From contig NZ_JAUETR010000004.1 in assembly GCF_032484785.1 (NCBI RefSeq), forward strand, positions 141,760-205,759: a stretch of 64,000 nt of DNA, given 5' to 3'. Below are positions 53,196 through 63,377 of the stretch, piece by piece; position 1 is the first letter of the stretch, and each line of letters begins with the position of its first letter. The notes beneath the pieces were generated by a model, which was not told the DNA's origin, made no database searches, and worked only from the letters and a program-made list of their open reading frames with translations. Source of the stretch: Bradyrhizobium sp. SZCCHNS1050 (GTDB lineage Bacteria > Pseudomonadota > Alphaproteobacteria > Rhizobiales > Xanthobacteraceae). The position numbers and the translations under genes were made by a program.

Positions 53196-54470
53196 ATGAC
53201 GGAGTTGTTTGTCGGCATCGACGTGGGCACGAGCGGTGTGCGCGCCTGCGCCGTCGATATCAGCGGCGAGATCAAGGGCGCAGCCGCCGTTCCGCTGGTC
53301 GCGCCGCGTCAGGACGGCAACGCCATCGACCAGGATCCTGAGCTGTGGTGGCAGGCGACGGTCGCGGCGCTCGACAAGCTCGGCAGGATCGTCGATCTCG
53401 GCGCCGTCGCGCGCATCGCGGTCGACGGCACCTCCGGCACCTTGCTGCTGATCGACGCCGACGGGCGGCCCCGCTCGCTCGGCCTGATGTACAATGATGC
53501 CCGCGCCGTCGACGAGGCCAGGCGCATCGCCGCAATCGCGCCGCCCGAGAGCGGTGCGCATGGCACGAGCGGCCCGCTCGCCAAGCTGCTGCATCTGCTC
53601 GCCTCCACGAGCGGCGCGCGACAAGCCGTGCACCAGGCCGACTGGATCGCCGGACGCCTCGCCGGCCATCACGGCGTCAGCGATGAGAACAACGCCCTGA
53701 AGCTTGGCTATGACCCCGTCAGGCGCGAATGGCCGCGCTGGATGGATCAGCTCGGCGTTCCTCGCGACGTCCTGCCGAGCGTTCTCGTGCCGGGCACGCC
53801 ATTCGCCGATATCGATCCGTCGACCGCGCGCGCGCTCGGTCTGTCGCCGTCGGCGCGCATCGTCGCCGGCACCACCGACGGCGTCGCCGCCTTCATCGCC
53901 ACCGGCGCCGATGCGCCGGGCGATGCGGTGACATCGCTCGGCACCACGCTGGTGGTGAAGCTGATCGCGACGCAGCCGATCTTCGCCGCCGATCAGGGCG
54001 TGTACTCGCATCGCCTCGGCGACAAATGGCTCGCCGGCGGCGCATCGAACTCCGGTGGCGCCGCACTGCTTGCGCATTTCACCGCCGCCGACATGGACCG
54101 CATGGCACCGTTGCTCCGCCCCGACGAGCCGACCGGGCTCGACTACTATCCGCTGCCCAAACCCGGCGAACGTTTTCCGATCGCAGATCCCGCGCTGGCG
54201 CCGCGGATCGCGCCGCGGCCGGTCGAGGATCATCGCTTCTACCAGGCGCTGCTCGAAGGAATTGCCGGCGTGGAAGCGCTGGCCTATCAGCGTCTTCACG
54301 CGCTCGGCGCACCGGCGCTGCGGCGGGTGATCAGCATCGGCGGCGGCGCCCGAAATGATGCCTGGACCGATATCCGCCGGCGCATCGTCGGCGTGCCCGT
54401 CAGCGTCGCCGCGCAGACCGAAGCGAGCTACGGCACAGCGCTGCTGGCGCTGCAGGGACCGCCGCGATGA
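53196..54470 (+). CDS. FGGY-family carbohydrate kinase, copy 2 (ribulo/xylulokinase-like)
   Basis: 424 residues, shorter than glycerol kinase-type members. Phosphate motif LFVGIDVGTSGVRACAVD, then VDGTSGTLLLID, GTTDGVAAFIATG and a C-terminal ISIGGGARNDAWTDI. The short form resembles D-ribulokinase-type FGGY members. Start 53196 follows GAGG. Its stop overlaps the next start (ATGA), giving a kinase - HAD - aldolase unit. Probably phosphorylates a ketose or polyol; different substrate or different step from the kinase at 44832. Confidence 0.82.
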   Translation: MTELFVGIDVGTSGVRACAVDISGEIKGAAAVPLVAPRQDGNAIDQDPELWWQATVAALDKLGRIVDLGAVARIAVDGTSGTLLLIDADGRPRSLGLMYNDARAVDEARRIAAIAPPESGAHGTSGPLAKLLHLLASTSGARQAVHQADWIAGRLAGHHGVSDENNALKLGYDPVRREWPRWMDQLGVPRDVLPSVLVPGTPFADIDPSTARALGLSPSARIVAGTTDGVAAFIATGADAPGDAVTSLGTTLVVKLIATQPIFAADQGVYSHRLGDKWLAGGASNSGGAALLAHFTAADMDRMAPLLRPDEPTGLDYYPLPKPGERFPIADPALAPRIAPRPVEDHRFYQALLEGIAGVEALAYQRLHALGAPALRRVISIGGGARNDAWTDIRRRIVGVPVSVAAQTEASYGTALLALQGPPR

Positions 54471-55336
54471 CGGCGGCGGCGTGCGAGATCAGCGGCCTGT
54501 CCGCCATTGCCGACCGGTTCGATCACGTCCTGCTCGACCAATGGGGCACGTTGCATGACGGCAGAACGGTGCTTCCCGCCGCGCATGACTGCGTCCTCAG
54601 GCTGCGCGAGGCCGGCAAGCACATCCTGGTGCTGTCGAACTCCGGCAAGCGCGCGAGCGCCAATGCCGAGCGCCTCGCCCGGCTCGGCCTGTCGCGCTCG
54701 ACCTATGACGGCATTCTCACCTCGGGCGAGGTGACTTGGACCGGCCTGCGCGACCGCACCCGCGAACCCTTCACCGATTGTGGCAATGCCTGCTTCCTGA
54801 TCACCCGGGGCGGCGATTGCTCGCTGATCGACGGGCTCGACCTCGTCCTCGTGACGGATATGCGTGACGCCGACTTCATCCTGCTCGGCGGCCTCGATGA
54901 CGACCTCGCCGAGCCCGACCTCTGGCGCGATCGATTCACCGGCGCGGCCGCGCGGGGCGTGCCGATGATCTGCGCCAATCCCGACCTGATGATGTTCGGT
55001 GCGGCTGGCCTCGTGCCGGCGCCCGGCACGCTGGCGCGCGCCTATGAGTGGCTCGGCGGCCCGGTGAGCTTCGTCGGCAAGCCGCATGCGCCGATCTTCG
55101 CGGCGGCGCTGGAGCAGCTCGGCGATCCGGACCCGCACCGCGTGCTGATGATCGGCGACTCACTCGACCATGACGTCGCCGGCGCCCGCGCCGCAGGCCT
55201 GCAGAGCCTGCTGCTCGGCGATGGCGTGCATCGCACGACGCTGGCCGGTGCGCCCGACCTCGCTGCGGCAACGCGCAAGCTCGCAGCTTCGCCCGGCCGC
55301 ATGCCGAATTGGACGATGCAGCACCTGGTGTGGTGA
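54467..55336 (+). CDS. HAD-superfamily hydrolase (subfamily IIA, TIGR01459-like)
   Basis: 289 residues. LLDQWGTLHDGRTVLPAAHD carries the DxxG-type motif I (first Asp conserved, second position Trp), LVLSNSGKRASANAERL is motif II, GKPHAPIFAAAL and MIGDSLDHDVAGARAAG are motifs III and IV. The cap domain is of the IIA type as in NagD. It probably dephosphorylates a sugar phosphate of the pathway; a repair or overflow role is possible. Coupled to the kinase upstream and 14 bp before the aldolase start. Confidence 0.83.
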   Translation: MTAAACEISGLSAIADRFDHVLLDQWGTLHDGRTVLPAAHDCVLRLREAGKHILVLSNSGKRASANAERLARLGLSRSTYDGILTSGEVTWTGLRDRTREPFTDCGNACFLITRGGDCSLIDGLDLVLVTDMRDADFILLGGLDDDLAEPDLWRDRFTGAAARGVPMICANPDLMMFGAAGLVPAPGTLARAYEWLGGPVSFVGKPHAPIFAAALEQLGDPDPHRVLMIGDSLDHDVAGARAAGLQSLLLGDGVHRTTLAGAPDLAAATRKLAASPGRMPNWTMQHLVW

Positions 55337-55350
55337 GAAGGAGACGCGAA

Positions 55351-56385
55351 ATGCGCGAGCCTGCCGAGCTTGATGATTTGCGCCGGATGTCGGCGCGGGT
55401 CGGCCGCAACATCGAGCTGGTGCAAGGCGCCGGCGGCAACTCCTCGCTCAAGCAGGATGATGTGCTGTGGGTGAAGGCGTCCGGCACCTGGCTTGCCGAC
55501 GCCGACGCGAAGGACATCTTCGTGCCTGTTCTCCTGCCTGCGGCGCGCGATGCGCTCGCCGCTGATGACGAGCGCATTCCGCTGGCCGCTCCCGGCCCCC
55601 TGCGCGCCTCGATCGAGACCGCGCTGCATGCGCTGCTGCCGCACCGGGTCGTGCTGCACGTGCATGCCGTCAACACCATCGCCTGGGCGGCGCGGCGCGA
55701 TGCGCGCGATGAATTTGCAGCGCGGCTGGATGGGCTCGCCTGGCGCCATCTCGACTACTTTCATCCCGGACTGCCGCTGGCGCGCGCAGTAAGCACCATC
55801 GTCGCGCGCGACCGCATCGACGTGCTGATCCTCGGCAATCACGGCCTCGTCGTCGGTGCCGAAAGCTGCGATCAGGCCGAGGCGCTGGTCCATGACGTCG
55901 AGCGCAGGCTGGCGCTGCCGGTGCGCCCGGCGCCCGCTGCCGACGCCGCGGCCTTGCGCCGTCTGTGCGCCGGCACCGCCTATCGCCTGCCGCACGATGC
56001 CGGTAGCCACGGCATCGCCACCGATCCGTTCAGCCGCGCCATCGCGACCGGCGGCTCGTTGTATCCGGACCACGTCGTGTTTCTCGGCCCGGGCCTGCCG
56101 ACGATCGAGAGCGCCGGCGGCCTCGCCACGCTGCTCGCACGGGCGGACGCGAGCCGCCTGCCCGCGCCCGTCGCGGCCCTCGCGCCGGGTCTCGGCGCCC
56201 TCATCCGCAGCGACGCCAGCCCGGGCGCCGAGGCCATGCTGAGCTGCCTCGCGCTCGTGACCAGCCGCCTGCCGTTATCGGCCGATATCGGCTATCTCTC
56301 GTCTCAGCACGAGCAGTTGCTGCTCAACTGGGACGCCGAACGCTACCGGCAGCAGCTGACGGCAAGCCGCCAGCCGTCGAATTGA
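55351..56385 (+). CDS. Class II aldolase/adducin-family protein, copy 2
   Basis: 344 residues. ATG 55351 is seven bases after GGAG. Motifs: VQGAGGNSSLKQDDVLWVKA, KASGTWLADADA, VLHVHAVNTIAW (metal His pair) and ILGNHGLVVGAE. This resembles the aldolase half of RhaD-type bifunctional aldolase/dehydrogenase proteins; the dehydrogenase half is absent and a further C-terminal region follows. It likely cleaves a ketose 1-phosphate. Convergent with the TPR gene, only 12 bp apart. Confidence 0.83.
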   Translation: MREPAELDDLRRMSARVGRNIELVQGAGGNSSLKQDDVLWVKASGTWLADADAKDIFVPVLLPAARDALAADDERIPLAAPGPLRASIETALHALLPHRVVLHVHAVNTIAWAARRDARDEFAARLDGLAWRHLDYFHPGLPLARAVSTIVARDRIDVLILGNHGLVVGAESCDQAEALVHDVERRLALPVRPAPAADAAALRRLCAGTAYRLPHDAGSHGIATDPFSRAIATGGSLYPDHVVFLGPGLPTIESAGGLATLLARADASRLPAPVAALAPGLGALIRSDASPGAEAMLSCLALVTSRLPLSADIGYLSSQHEQLLLNWDAERYRQQLTASRQPSN

Positions 56386-56397
56386 AGCGGCGACGGA

Positions 56398-58254
56398 TCA
56401 GGCGATCGCATCGCTCGAGACCGGCGGGGACGGCGCCCTCGCCCCAACCAGTTCGTGAAGCGCATCTCCGACCTGATCGATGACTTCGCCCCAATCGCGC
56501 CTTTCGCGCTGACGGAACAGGCGCATGCGCGGATACCAGACGCTGTCGTCCCGATCGAGCAGCCAGCGATAGTCCGGCGTGTACGACAGAAGCGTCCAGG
56601 TCGGACAGCCAAGCGCGCCGGAGAGATGAGCGACACTGGTATCGACCGTGATCACGAGATCCAGACATGAGATCAGCGCGGCGGTATCGGCGAAATCGGC
56701 AAGTTGACCCGTCAGGTCCACGATCCCGCTCGTCTCCTGGAGAACGGCCTTGTCTTCGGCCTTGGGCTCCTTCTGCAGGCTGACAAACGCCGCATCCGCG
56801 CCGAGCAGGCGGGACAACGTGCGCAACGGGATGGAGCGATTGTGGTCGTCGAGATGATTGGGGTTGCCTGACCAGACCAGGCCGACGCGCAATTTCTCGG
56901 GCGTGCCAAGGCGCTCCTGCCAGAGTTGGATCCGATCCGGATCAGGCGCCTGCAAATAGGACACCGGCGCTGGAATCGTGGCCAGTGTCGTCCGAAAGGC
57001 AAACGGCAGGCTCATGATCGGACAATGGACATCCACCCCCGCAAGGTCGGCGGCCTCCGAGACCGGAATACATTGCGAAATGCCTGGCATGTTCGACAAC
57101 AGTGGAAGCAACGGCTTTTGAACGGCAAGGATGACGCGCGCGCCCAACGCTGCGACCATCGGCACGTAGCGGACAAACTGGATCGTATCGCCCAGTCCTT
57201 CATCGGCGGCGATGACGATGGTTTGTCCCGCGATGCCATCCTGGCCGAGCCACATGGGTCGCCGGAAGCGCGGATAAGAGCTCGGCAGGCTCCAACGGGC
57301 CTCCCGGCCAGACCAGCCCGCGTCGAGATTTCCCAACAACAGGTTCAAATGAGCCGTTCCAAGATCGGCCAGCGCGTCTCTCGGATCGGCCCCCTTCAAC
57401 TGCCTGTAGATCTCGAACGCCTCGTCGAACCGACGGAGCTTCGTCAGCACGGAGGCCTTGTCGTGCAGCGCATCCCTTGAACCCGGCTGCAGAGCCAGGG
57501 CTCGCTCGAACCATTCCAACGCGTCCTCGTCTCGGCACATCGTCCGCAACACGATGCCGGTCTTGACGCAGATGTCGGAGTTTTCCGGTTCGATGGCGTG
57601 AGCTCGCTGGCAGATCGTCAGGGCCTCGTCGAAGCGCTTCAAGCCGTTCAGAAGCGCGCCACGCATCAAGAGTGTCGGGACATGGTTGGGCCGCAAGACG
57701 TCGCTCAGATCGAGATAGGTAAGCGCGTCGTCGATCCGCCCCAGCCGTTGAAGCGTGATGCCGCACTGGTTGGCGGCATCCCAATGCCTGGAATTCAGCT
57801 CCAGCACACGTTGGAAGCTCGACACGGCGTCGGCGAGCTGCTGCAGGTTGACGAGGGCATTCCCCCTCAGCATCCACAGATCGGCGCTTTCGAGACCGAG
57901 CGCCGTCGCCTTGTCGACGACCTTCAGCACCTCATCCGAGCGTCCCAAGACCTGCAGCACCGTGCCAAGACTCAGGAAGTACTGCGGCTGAACATCCTGC
58001 TGGAGCGCGCGGGATACCCACTGCAATGCAGCTTCATACTGCTGCCCCTGCAGGGCAAGGATGCCCAGCAAGTTGAGGGTCGGCGCATGCCCTCCGTCGA
58101 TCGCAAGCGCCATATGGCAACACCGTTCGGCATCCGCATGTCGGCCATCGGCGACATCGCGCAAAGCAGCGTCATAGAAGAGCGCGGCACCATCGGGCTT
58201 GACAGGTTGGAGCTTCACTTTAGCGGGTGAAGCTCGGCGCTCGCGACGGTTCAT
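56398..58254 (-). CDS. TPR-repeat protein with C-terminal glycosyltransferase-like domain
   Basis: 618 residues. About nine TPR units (25-310) with repeats like ALQWVSRALQQD and LKRFDEALTICQRAHAIEP, then a C-terminal domain (about 320-600) with VIAADEGLGDTIQFVRY and VITVDTSVAHLSGALG, as in GT9 heptosyltransferases (DTSVAHL). Proteins of this build are common and numerous in Bradyrhizobium; acceptor unknown. No membrane span or signal peptide seen, so probably cytosolic. It is not obviously part of the neighbouring cytochrome operon. Confidence 0.83.
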   Translation of the reverse strand: MNRRERRASPAKVKLQPVKPDGAALFYDAALRDVADGRHADAERCCHMALAIDGGHAPTLNLLGILALQGQQYEAALQWVSRALQQDVQPQYFLSLGTVLQVLGRSDEVLKVVDKATALGLESADLWMLRGNALVNLQQLADAVSSFQRVLELNSRHWDAANQCGITLQRLGRIDDALTYLDLSDVLRPNHVPTLLMRGALLNGLKRFDEALTICQRAHAIEPENSDICVKTGIVLRTMCRDEDALEWFERALALQPGSRDALHDKASVLTKLRRFDEAFEIYRQLKGADPRDALADLGTAHLNLLLGNLDAGWSGREARWSLPSSYPRFRRPMWLGQDGIAGQTIVIAADEGLGDTIQFVRYVPMVAALGARVILAVQKPLLPLLSNMPGISQCIPVSEAADLAGVDVHCPIMSLPFAFRTTLATIPAPVSYLQAPDPDRIQLWQERLGTPEKLRVGLVWSGNPNHLDDHNRSIPLRTLSRLLGADAAFVSLQKEPKAEDKAVLQETSGIVDLTGQLADFADTAALISCLDLVITVDTSVAHLSGALGCPTWTLLSYTPDYRWLLDRDDSVWYPRMRLFRQRERRDWGEVIDQVGDALHELVGARAPSPPVSSDAIA

Positions 58255-58387
58255 TGCTGCATATGGTCCAGGTTGCGTCGTTAAAGTAGTTGATTCTCAT
58301 TCAGGCTGACAGCCGCAATTCTATCTCCGGCTGTGGTGAGGGCCGCTCCGATTCTGGCTGCATTCCCTAGCATAAGAGCGCGGAAGA

Positions 58388-58612
58388 CAACGATCCGATG
58401 ACCACTTCGTGGAAGTCAAATTCAGCGCAACCATCGCGGGCACGATCAAATCGGCGTGCAGGACAAGGGTGAGGACTTCTTCGGTGGTTACGCCTATATG
58501 AGGTCGGGCCATCCGCCCGACCCTCGAGATCATCATCAGCGAAACGCCGGCGCATCTGCGCAAGTTTCACGATCCGGACTCGGGCCTGGCGCTGATCCGG
58601 CCGGATGCCTGA
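58388..58612 (+). pseudogene. Possible frameshifted gene remnant
   Basis: Three short plus-strand segments read like pieces of one protein in successive frames: DDHFVEVKFSATIAGTI (about 58396-58449), then GVQDKGEDFFGGYAYMRSG (about 58453-58509), then RAIRPTLEIIISETPAHL and KFHDPDSGLALIRPDA ending at a stop at 58610-58612. Two frame changes between them suggest a decayed gene, but the pattern could be chance. No family recognised. Confidence 0.3.
58502..58522. repeat. Hairpin GGTCGGGC / GCCCGACC
   Basis: Perfect 8 bp stem with a 5-base loop inside the presumed remnant. Possible terminator for leftward hemA readthrough, but without a T-run. Confidence 0.35.
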
Positions 58613-58812
58613 CATGGGCCGTCGGACAGCTCGGGCTCGTCGCTGGACACGGCCATCCGCACACAGATCGGAAACGGACTGGAAAGGAGGGAGAGGTTGG
58701 ATGGTGCGCTCGGAGAGGGAGAACACGTGCGTTCGTTCAGTGGCTGAAGCACGACCGCCTTTCCGCACACCGGCCGGACGCCGATTTCTGATCCAATCTT
58801 TCGCCGGCAGCG

Positions 58813-60090
58813 CTATGGCGCTTCATGCCCACGCGTGAGACCGCTCTCCCGGCGGTAACAGAGATGGAGTCTGTCCCACACCTTCATCATCGCATGGACC
58901 AGTTGGTCCATGAGCGCGTCGTCGTGATAGGGCGTCGGGGTAAGACGCAGGCGTTCCAGTCCTCGCCGGACAGTGGGGTAATTGATCGGCTGGATGTAGA
59001 TGCCATGCTCCGACATCAGCAGGTCCGAAGCCGCCCTGCACTTCTCGGGATCGCCGACATGCACCGGCACGATATGGCTCTCGCTCGGCATCACCGGCAG
59101 GTCTGCTGCCGTCAGGACCGACTTTAATCGCGCTGCGCGATCCTGATGCCGGACGCGCTCCGCTGTCGAGGCTTTCAGATGCCGGATTGCAGCGGTCGCG
59201 GCTGCGCAGACCGGAGGCGGCAATGCCGTCGTGAAGATGAAACCGGGGGCGTAGGAGCGCACCGCATCGATCAGGTTCGCCCCAGCCGCAAGATAGCCGC
59301 CGAGACAGCCATAGGCCTTTGCCAGCGTACCCTCAACAATGTCGATCCTTTCCATGACCCCGTCGCGCTCAGCTATGCCGCCGCCGCGCGGGCCATACAT
59401 CCCGACCGCGTGCACCTCGTCGACATAGGTCAGAGCGCCGTAGCGCTCGGCCAAGTCACAAATTCGATGCAGAGGCGCGACATCCCCGTCCATCGAGTAC
59501 AGGCTCTCGCACACGATGAGCTTGGGCCTTTCGGGATCTGCCGCCCGCAGCAGCCGTTCGAGATGCTCAGGATCATTGTGCTGCCAGATCTGCTTCTCAG
59601 CACCGGCCTTGCGAACCCCCTCGATCATGGAGTTGTGGTTCAGCTCGTCGGAAAGCAGCAAACACCCAGGCAGCAGCTTGGCGATCGTCGATATCCCCGC
59701 CTCGTTGGAGACGTAGCCGGAGGTAAACACCAGCGCGGCTTCCTTGCCGTGGAGATCAGCCAGCTCCTGCTCGAGGGCGACGAGCGGATGGTTCGTTCCC
59801 GCGATGTTACGGGTGCCGCCCGCGCCTGTGCCCATGCGCGCTGCGGCATCGATCATGGCTCCTATGACATTCGGGTGCTGGCTCATGCCCAGATAGTCGT
59901 TGGAGCACCAGATCACGACCTCACGCTTGCCTTCCTCCGAATGCCAGATCGCATACGGATAGCGCCCCGCCAGGCGTTCGAGGTCCGCAAAGACACGGTA
60001 GCGCCGTTCCTGATGCAGTCGATCCAATGCACCGCGGAACATCGCGTCATATTCAGGGAGAAGGCCGAACGGCCGCATCTGGTAGTTCAT
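58813..60090 (-). CDS. hemA: 5-aminolevulinate synthase, co-located with cytochrome operon
   Basis: 425 residues, a PLP-dependent alpha-oxoamine synthase. Key motifs: [56 protein letters not shown] and the PLP-lysine region [13 protein letters not shown]; the C-terminal [17 protein letters not shown] is typical. It condenses glycine and succinyl-CoA to 5-aminolevulinate, the first step of heme synthesis in alphaproteobacteria. The start (60090) lies 20 bp after the barrel gene stop, so it appears to be the last gene of the cytochrome operon. From memory, Bradyrhizobium's main hemA differs at the N-terminus, so this is probably a second, divergent copy. Confidence 0.88.
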   Translation of the reverse strand: MNYQMRPFGLLPEYDAMFRGALDRLHQERRYRVFADLERLAGRYPYAIWHSEEGKREVVIWCSNDYLGMSQHPNVIGAMIDAAARMGTGAGGTRNIAGTNHPLVALEQELADLHGKEAALVFTSGYVSNEAGISTIAKLLPGCLLLSDELNHNSMIEGVRKAGAEKQIWQHNDPEHLERLLRAADPERPKLIVCESLYSMDGDVAPLHRICDLAERYGALTYVDEVHAVGMYGPRGGGIAERDGVMERIDIVEGTLAKAYGCLGGYLAAGANLIDAVRSYAPGFIFTTALPPPVCAAATAAIRHLKASTAERVRHQDRAARLKSVLTAADLPVMPSESHIVPVHVGDPEKCRAASDLLMSEHGIYIQPINYPTVRRGLERLRLTPTPYHDDALMDQLVHAMMKVWDRLHLCYRRESGLTRGHEAP

Positions 60091-60110
60091 GATTGGACGA
60101 CTCCAGCAGA

Positions 60111-63100
60111 CTATCTTGCCCGATTGAACTGGTAGGAGCCCTGGAGAAACACGCCATAACGCTCCGTCGTATATCGCAGCACCTGATTGAACGAATCGAC
60201 CGCATTGGTGCTGAGATGCCACCAGCGCCCACCGATGCCGATGCGGAAATTGTCGGTCAACTGGTAGTTCAGCACGGTCTCGGCCTGGAATCCGGATCCT
60301 TGTCCCGAGGCGGGATCGCGCCCGAAGGTGAAATAGTGCGTGTCGATCGCATTCTGCGAAGTCCAGACATAGGCGGCCTCCGCCTGCCAGCTCAGCCGGT
60401 CCGACAGCCGCGTGTCGAGTGAGACACCGGCCCGTCCGCTATGCCAGCGATCCTGCTCGGTCACAACCTTCACGCCTGCCCCAAGCGCCGGACTGCAGAT
60501 CGTCGGATTGCCACCCACCTGGGTGCAGCCCCGCGCGTCGACCGTTTCTGTCCAATATTGATAGCCGACGAAGGCGCCGAGCCGGAAGCGGTCCGTCTCC
60601 AGCAGGTTGAAACCGACATCGAGATTTGCGTATTGCAGCCGCCCGCCCACGCTGCTGACGGTCTTGGACGACGGATTGACGAAGGGCGCAAAGTCCTCGT
60701 CGACGAGCGTGCCCGAGCTGATCTTGCCCGCTCCGAAATAGCCCTTCAGAAACATGTTGGTGAACGGGCCGTCGAGCGCATCGACCCTGAAGAACATCTC
60801 GCCGCTGTGCCCGGTCATGCCGCCATAGGCGAGCCGGGAGACCTGAAGCGTCGCAGCCTGATCGGCGAAATAGCGGTATCGATTCTGCCCGGAGCTGAAC
60901 CAGTAGCGCACTCCGGTCTCCAGCATGTAGGACGGCAGGATCGACGCGCGCGACCGCAGCGGCATATCGCCCGAGCCCGCCCCCTGGCCGCCCTGCAGCG
61001 CCGCAGGCCTGGCCCAGGCGCAACTGACAATCGAGGCGTTGCACTTCGTGACACCGTCGGCGTTGAAATCGCGCCGCAACGTGACCGTCGCGAACAAGTC
61101 CTTGGTCGTCGTCTTGACGTTGGCCAGCGTGCTGTCGACGAACCGGTAGCCGATCTCCGTTTCCAGGCTGATCTCCTTCGACCAGAGATAGCTGACCAGC
61201 AGCGACGGCAGAATCGTGTACTCCTTCAAGTCGGTCTTCGTCCCGGACCTGTACCCCGCCCGCAGCCGCGGGCTGATGGCGAGATCGGGCGTGATCGGAT
61301 AGCGCGTGGCGAGATCGAGCACGTAGAACTTCGAATCCGCCAGGCTCGCGTACCGCAGCGCGCCCATGAACAGATCGCCCGGCTTGATGATGCCGTTCCC
61401 GGTCAGTTGAGCCGACAGATAATATTCGAGGCCGCTCGCCGGCGTGCCGTCGACGCCCCCGGAGGGCAGCGTGCCGGTCAGATTGGTCACCGTGGCATCG
61501 GCCGCGACCTGCCAGGTCTCGTTCAGGGGCCGCGAATAGCTCACCATCGCCGACTGGAACGTCGGCGTGCGGTCGATCGCGAGCTGCCTGATCTCGCCGG
61601 CCGTATTGAACTTCATCATGTCGTAGAGCGTGAGGAACGGCTGCCCCTGCAGCGCATTCCACGTCGAGAGAAATGGCACCCTTCGATAATCGAACGAGGC
61701 GTTGACGACCGACTTGTCCTCGAACGTATAGGTTCCCGAGAACACGGCGGCATTGAGCGCGCGGAAATGCGTGTCGTAGTCGATCAGGCCGAGCAGCGAC
61801 TTGTTGGTGTCGAAATAGCGGAATTCGGCTCCGATGGCCTGGCGGTCGACGATGTTGCGGTCGTATTGCGTGATCAGATAGACCGTGGTCTCGAGGCCGC
61901 CGAGGATCTTGCCGAAATCGATGCTCGCGCCATAGAGCGTCTTGCCATCCTTGAACGGTGCGTCGAAACGGCTCCAGTTCGGCGAGCCCGCGAGCACGTT
62001 CAGGCGCAGCCCGGGGCTCTTCTGCCAGCTCAGCACCGCGCCGTCGAAGCGGCCGATCACGCCGCCTGTGTTGCGGGACTGCCGTCCGACGCGCAGCGTC
62101 ACGTCGGCCTCCTTCAGCGTGTAGTCAACCTGGGCGGTCGAGACGCCGTATTTGTCGTTTCCGGTATCGAACTGGCGCTCATGGGTGAACGCCAGCCTGA
62201 ACTTGGTCCTGATGCGATCGTTGTCGGCGGTGCCGAGAAAGTCGAAATTGGTCAGCAGCGTGTTCTGATGCACCCGGTGCGCGTCGGGATCCGCATTCGG
62301 GTTCGGCGCAATCGCCCTGTCCTTGACGGCGCTGGTCGTGTCGTTCGTGATGAAGGTGGTCGAGAGGCTGCCCGACATCGACCAGCGGGTGTCGCCGTTC
62401 GGCCCTGCCGCCTTGGTCGGCATGCCTGTCCCCATGTCTCCGCCCTCGGGCGTGACAGAAGACATGTCGCGCGGCCGCGCCGGTGCACTGCTGGTCGCGG
62501 TGAGAAGCGCAGCGAGCCGCTGCCTCACCCGCTCGGCGCCCTCGCCGCTCGGATAGCGGCGCAGATAGTCTTCATACTCCGCCTGCGCGGCAGCGGTCTG
62601 GCCGGCCTTCTGCCGCGCCACGCCGAGCAGCTCCTGCGCCTCGGCGCTCGAGCCGTTCTCGGGGAGTTTCAGCACCTTTCGCAGGAGATCGATCGCGGCG
62701 CTGAAATTGCCTTTCTTGATCGACGCGCGAGCCTCGTCCATCGAGGCCTCCGCAAACCGGATGTCCGCCGCGGACGCCTGCTGCATCGTGCGATTGTCGT
62801 TGCGGACCGACGCCGCCGCGCCGGGGATCGCAACCGGTTTCGGCGCATCCGGAGCGGCTACGCTCGGCACCAGGGCTTTCACCTTGCACGCCGACACCGG
62901 GCCCTTTCGGGCCACCACGATCGCCACCTGCTCGAAGCTGCCGGATTGGACGATCTGATAGGTGAACTCGCCGGCAAACTGGACGACGAGGATTGGTCCT
63001 CTGTTCTGATCGAGCGTCAGATAGACGTCCTGGATGCCGGAGCCCTGGGCGTTGTCGACACGCACGCCTTCGCGCCTGACCAGGCGGCGCGCCATGATTG

Positions 63101-63377
63101 CGTCCCGATCGACCAATTGCAGCGAGACGCTGAGCTGGCTGCCCTGGTCGAGCGGGAAATGCCCGGTGTAGCGGACACGAACGTGAAAGTTGACCCGCAG
63201 AAGGCTGCAGTTTCCGATCGTCGTGGCAGTTGCATTGGCGACGAACTGATCGATGACCGGCTGGGCCGGTGCAACGCCAAAGGCTCCGTCGAGCAGGATT
63301 GCGAGCAGGCCGGCCAGCAGACTGATCAGCCATCCCGCCGACCTCGCCGCCGCTGCTTGTCCGAAGCAGCCGCGCAT
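60111..63377 (-). CDS. Large TPR plus beta-barrel outer membrane protein
   Basis: 1088 residues from ATG 63377 (GTG 63380 possible; both follow GGAGG). Signal peptide (about 1-40), a beta-rich N-terminal domain (45-180), a TPR-like region (200-290; [40 protein letters not shown]), a linker, then a long beta-barrel (about 320-1088) of alternating hydrophobic strands, with [13 protein letters not shown] near the end. The C-terminus is not the usual aromatic residue. Its start overlaps the cytochrome stop, so the two are translationally coupled. A porin that could hold or surround the cytochrome is the best model; other functions such as polysaccharide export (PgaA-like TPR plus barrel) cannot be excluded. 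Confidence 0.8.
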   Translation of the reverse strand: MRGCFGQAAAARSAGWLISLLAGLLAILLDGAFGVAPAQPVIDQFVANATATTIGNCSLLRVNFHVRVRYTGHFPLDQGSQLSVSLQLVDRDAIMARRLVRREGVRVDNAQGSGIQDVYLTLDQNRGPILVVQFAGEFTYQIVQSGSFEQVAIVVARKGPVSACKVKALVPSVAAPDAPKPVAIPGAAASVRNDNRTMQQASAADIRFAEASMDEARASIKKGNFSAAIDLLRKVLKLPENGSSAEAQELLGVARQKAGQTAAAQAEYEDYLRRYPSGEGAERVRQRLAALLTATSSAPARPRDMSSVTPEGGDMGTGMPTKAAGPNGDTRWSMSGSLSTTFITNDTTSAVKDRAIAPNPNADPDAHRVHQNTLLTNFDFLGTADNDRIRTKFRLAFTHERQFDTGNDKYGVSTAQVDYTLKEADVTLRVGRQSRNTGGVIGRFDGAVLSWQKSPGLRLNVLAGSPNWSRFDAPFKDGKTLYGASIDFGKILGGLETTVYLITQYDRNIVDRQAIGAEFRYFDTNKSLLGLIDYDTHFRALNAAVFSGTYTFEDKSVVNASFDYRRVPFLSTWNALQGQPFLTLYDMMKFNTAGEIRQLAIDRTPTFQSAMVSYSRPLNETWQVAADATVTNLTGTLPSGGVDGTPASGLEYYLSAQLTGNGIIKPGDLFMGALRYASLADSKFYVLDLATRYPITPDLAISPRLRAGYRSGTKTDLKEYTILPSLLVSYLWSKEISLETEIGYRFVDSTLANVKTTTKDLFATVTLRRDFNADGVTKCNASIVSCAWARPAALQGGQGAGSGDMPLRSRASILPSYMLETGVRYWFSSGQNRYRYFADQAATLQVSRLAYGGMTGHSGEMFFRVDALDGPFTNMFLKGYFGAGKISSGTLVDEDFAPFVNPSSKTVSSVGGRLQYANLDVGFNLLETDRFRLGAFVGYQYWTETVDARGCTQVGGNPTICSPALGAGVKVVTEQDRWHSGRAGVSLDTRLSDRLSWQAEAAYVWTSQNAIDTHYFTFGRDPASGQGSGFQAETVLNYQLTDNFRIGIGGRWWHLSTNAVDSFNQVLRYTTERYGVFLQGSYQFNRAR

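Larger units (their letters stand above)
58255..58812. other. Intergenic region with a candidate frameshifted remnant
   Basis: About 560 bp without an intact gene between the TPR-glycosyltransferase and hemA. It holds a hairpin (58502-58522) and a likely pseudogene fragment (separate entries). 58613-58812 shows no plausible protein. Confidence 0.5.

Noticed and set aside
58813..60222. Longer hemA start at 60222 overlapping the barrel gene
   Set aside because: The extra 44 residues are not ALAS-like; ATG 60090 follows GGAG and begins the conserved sequence.
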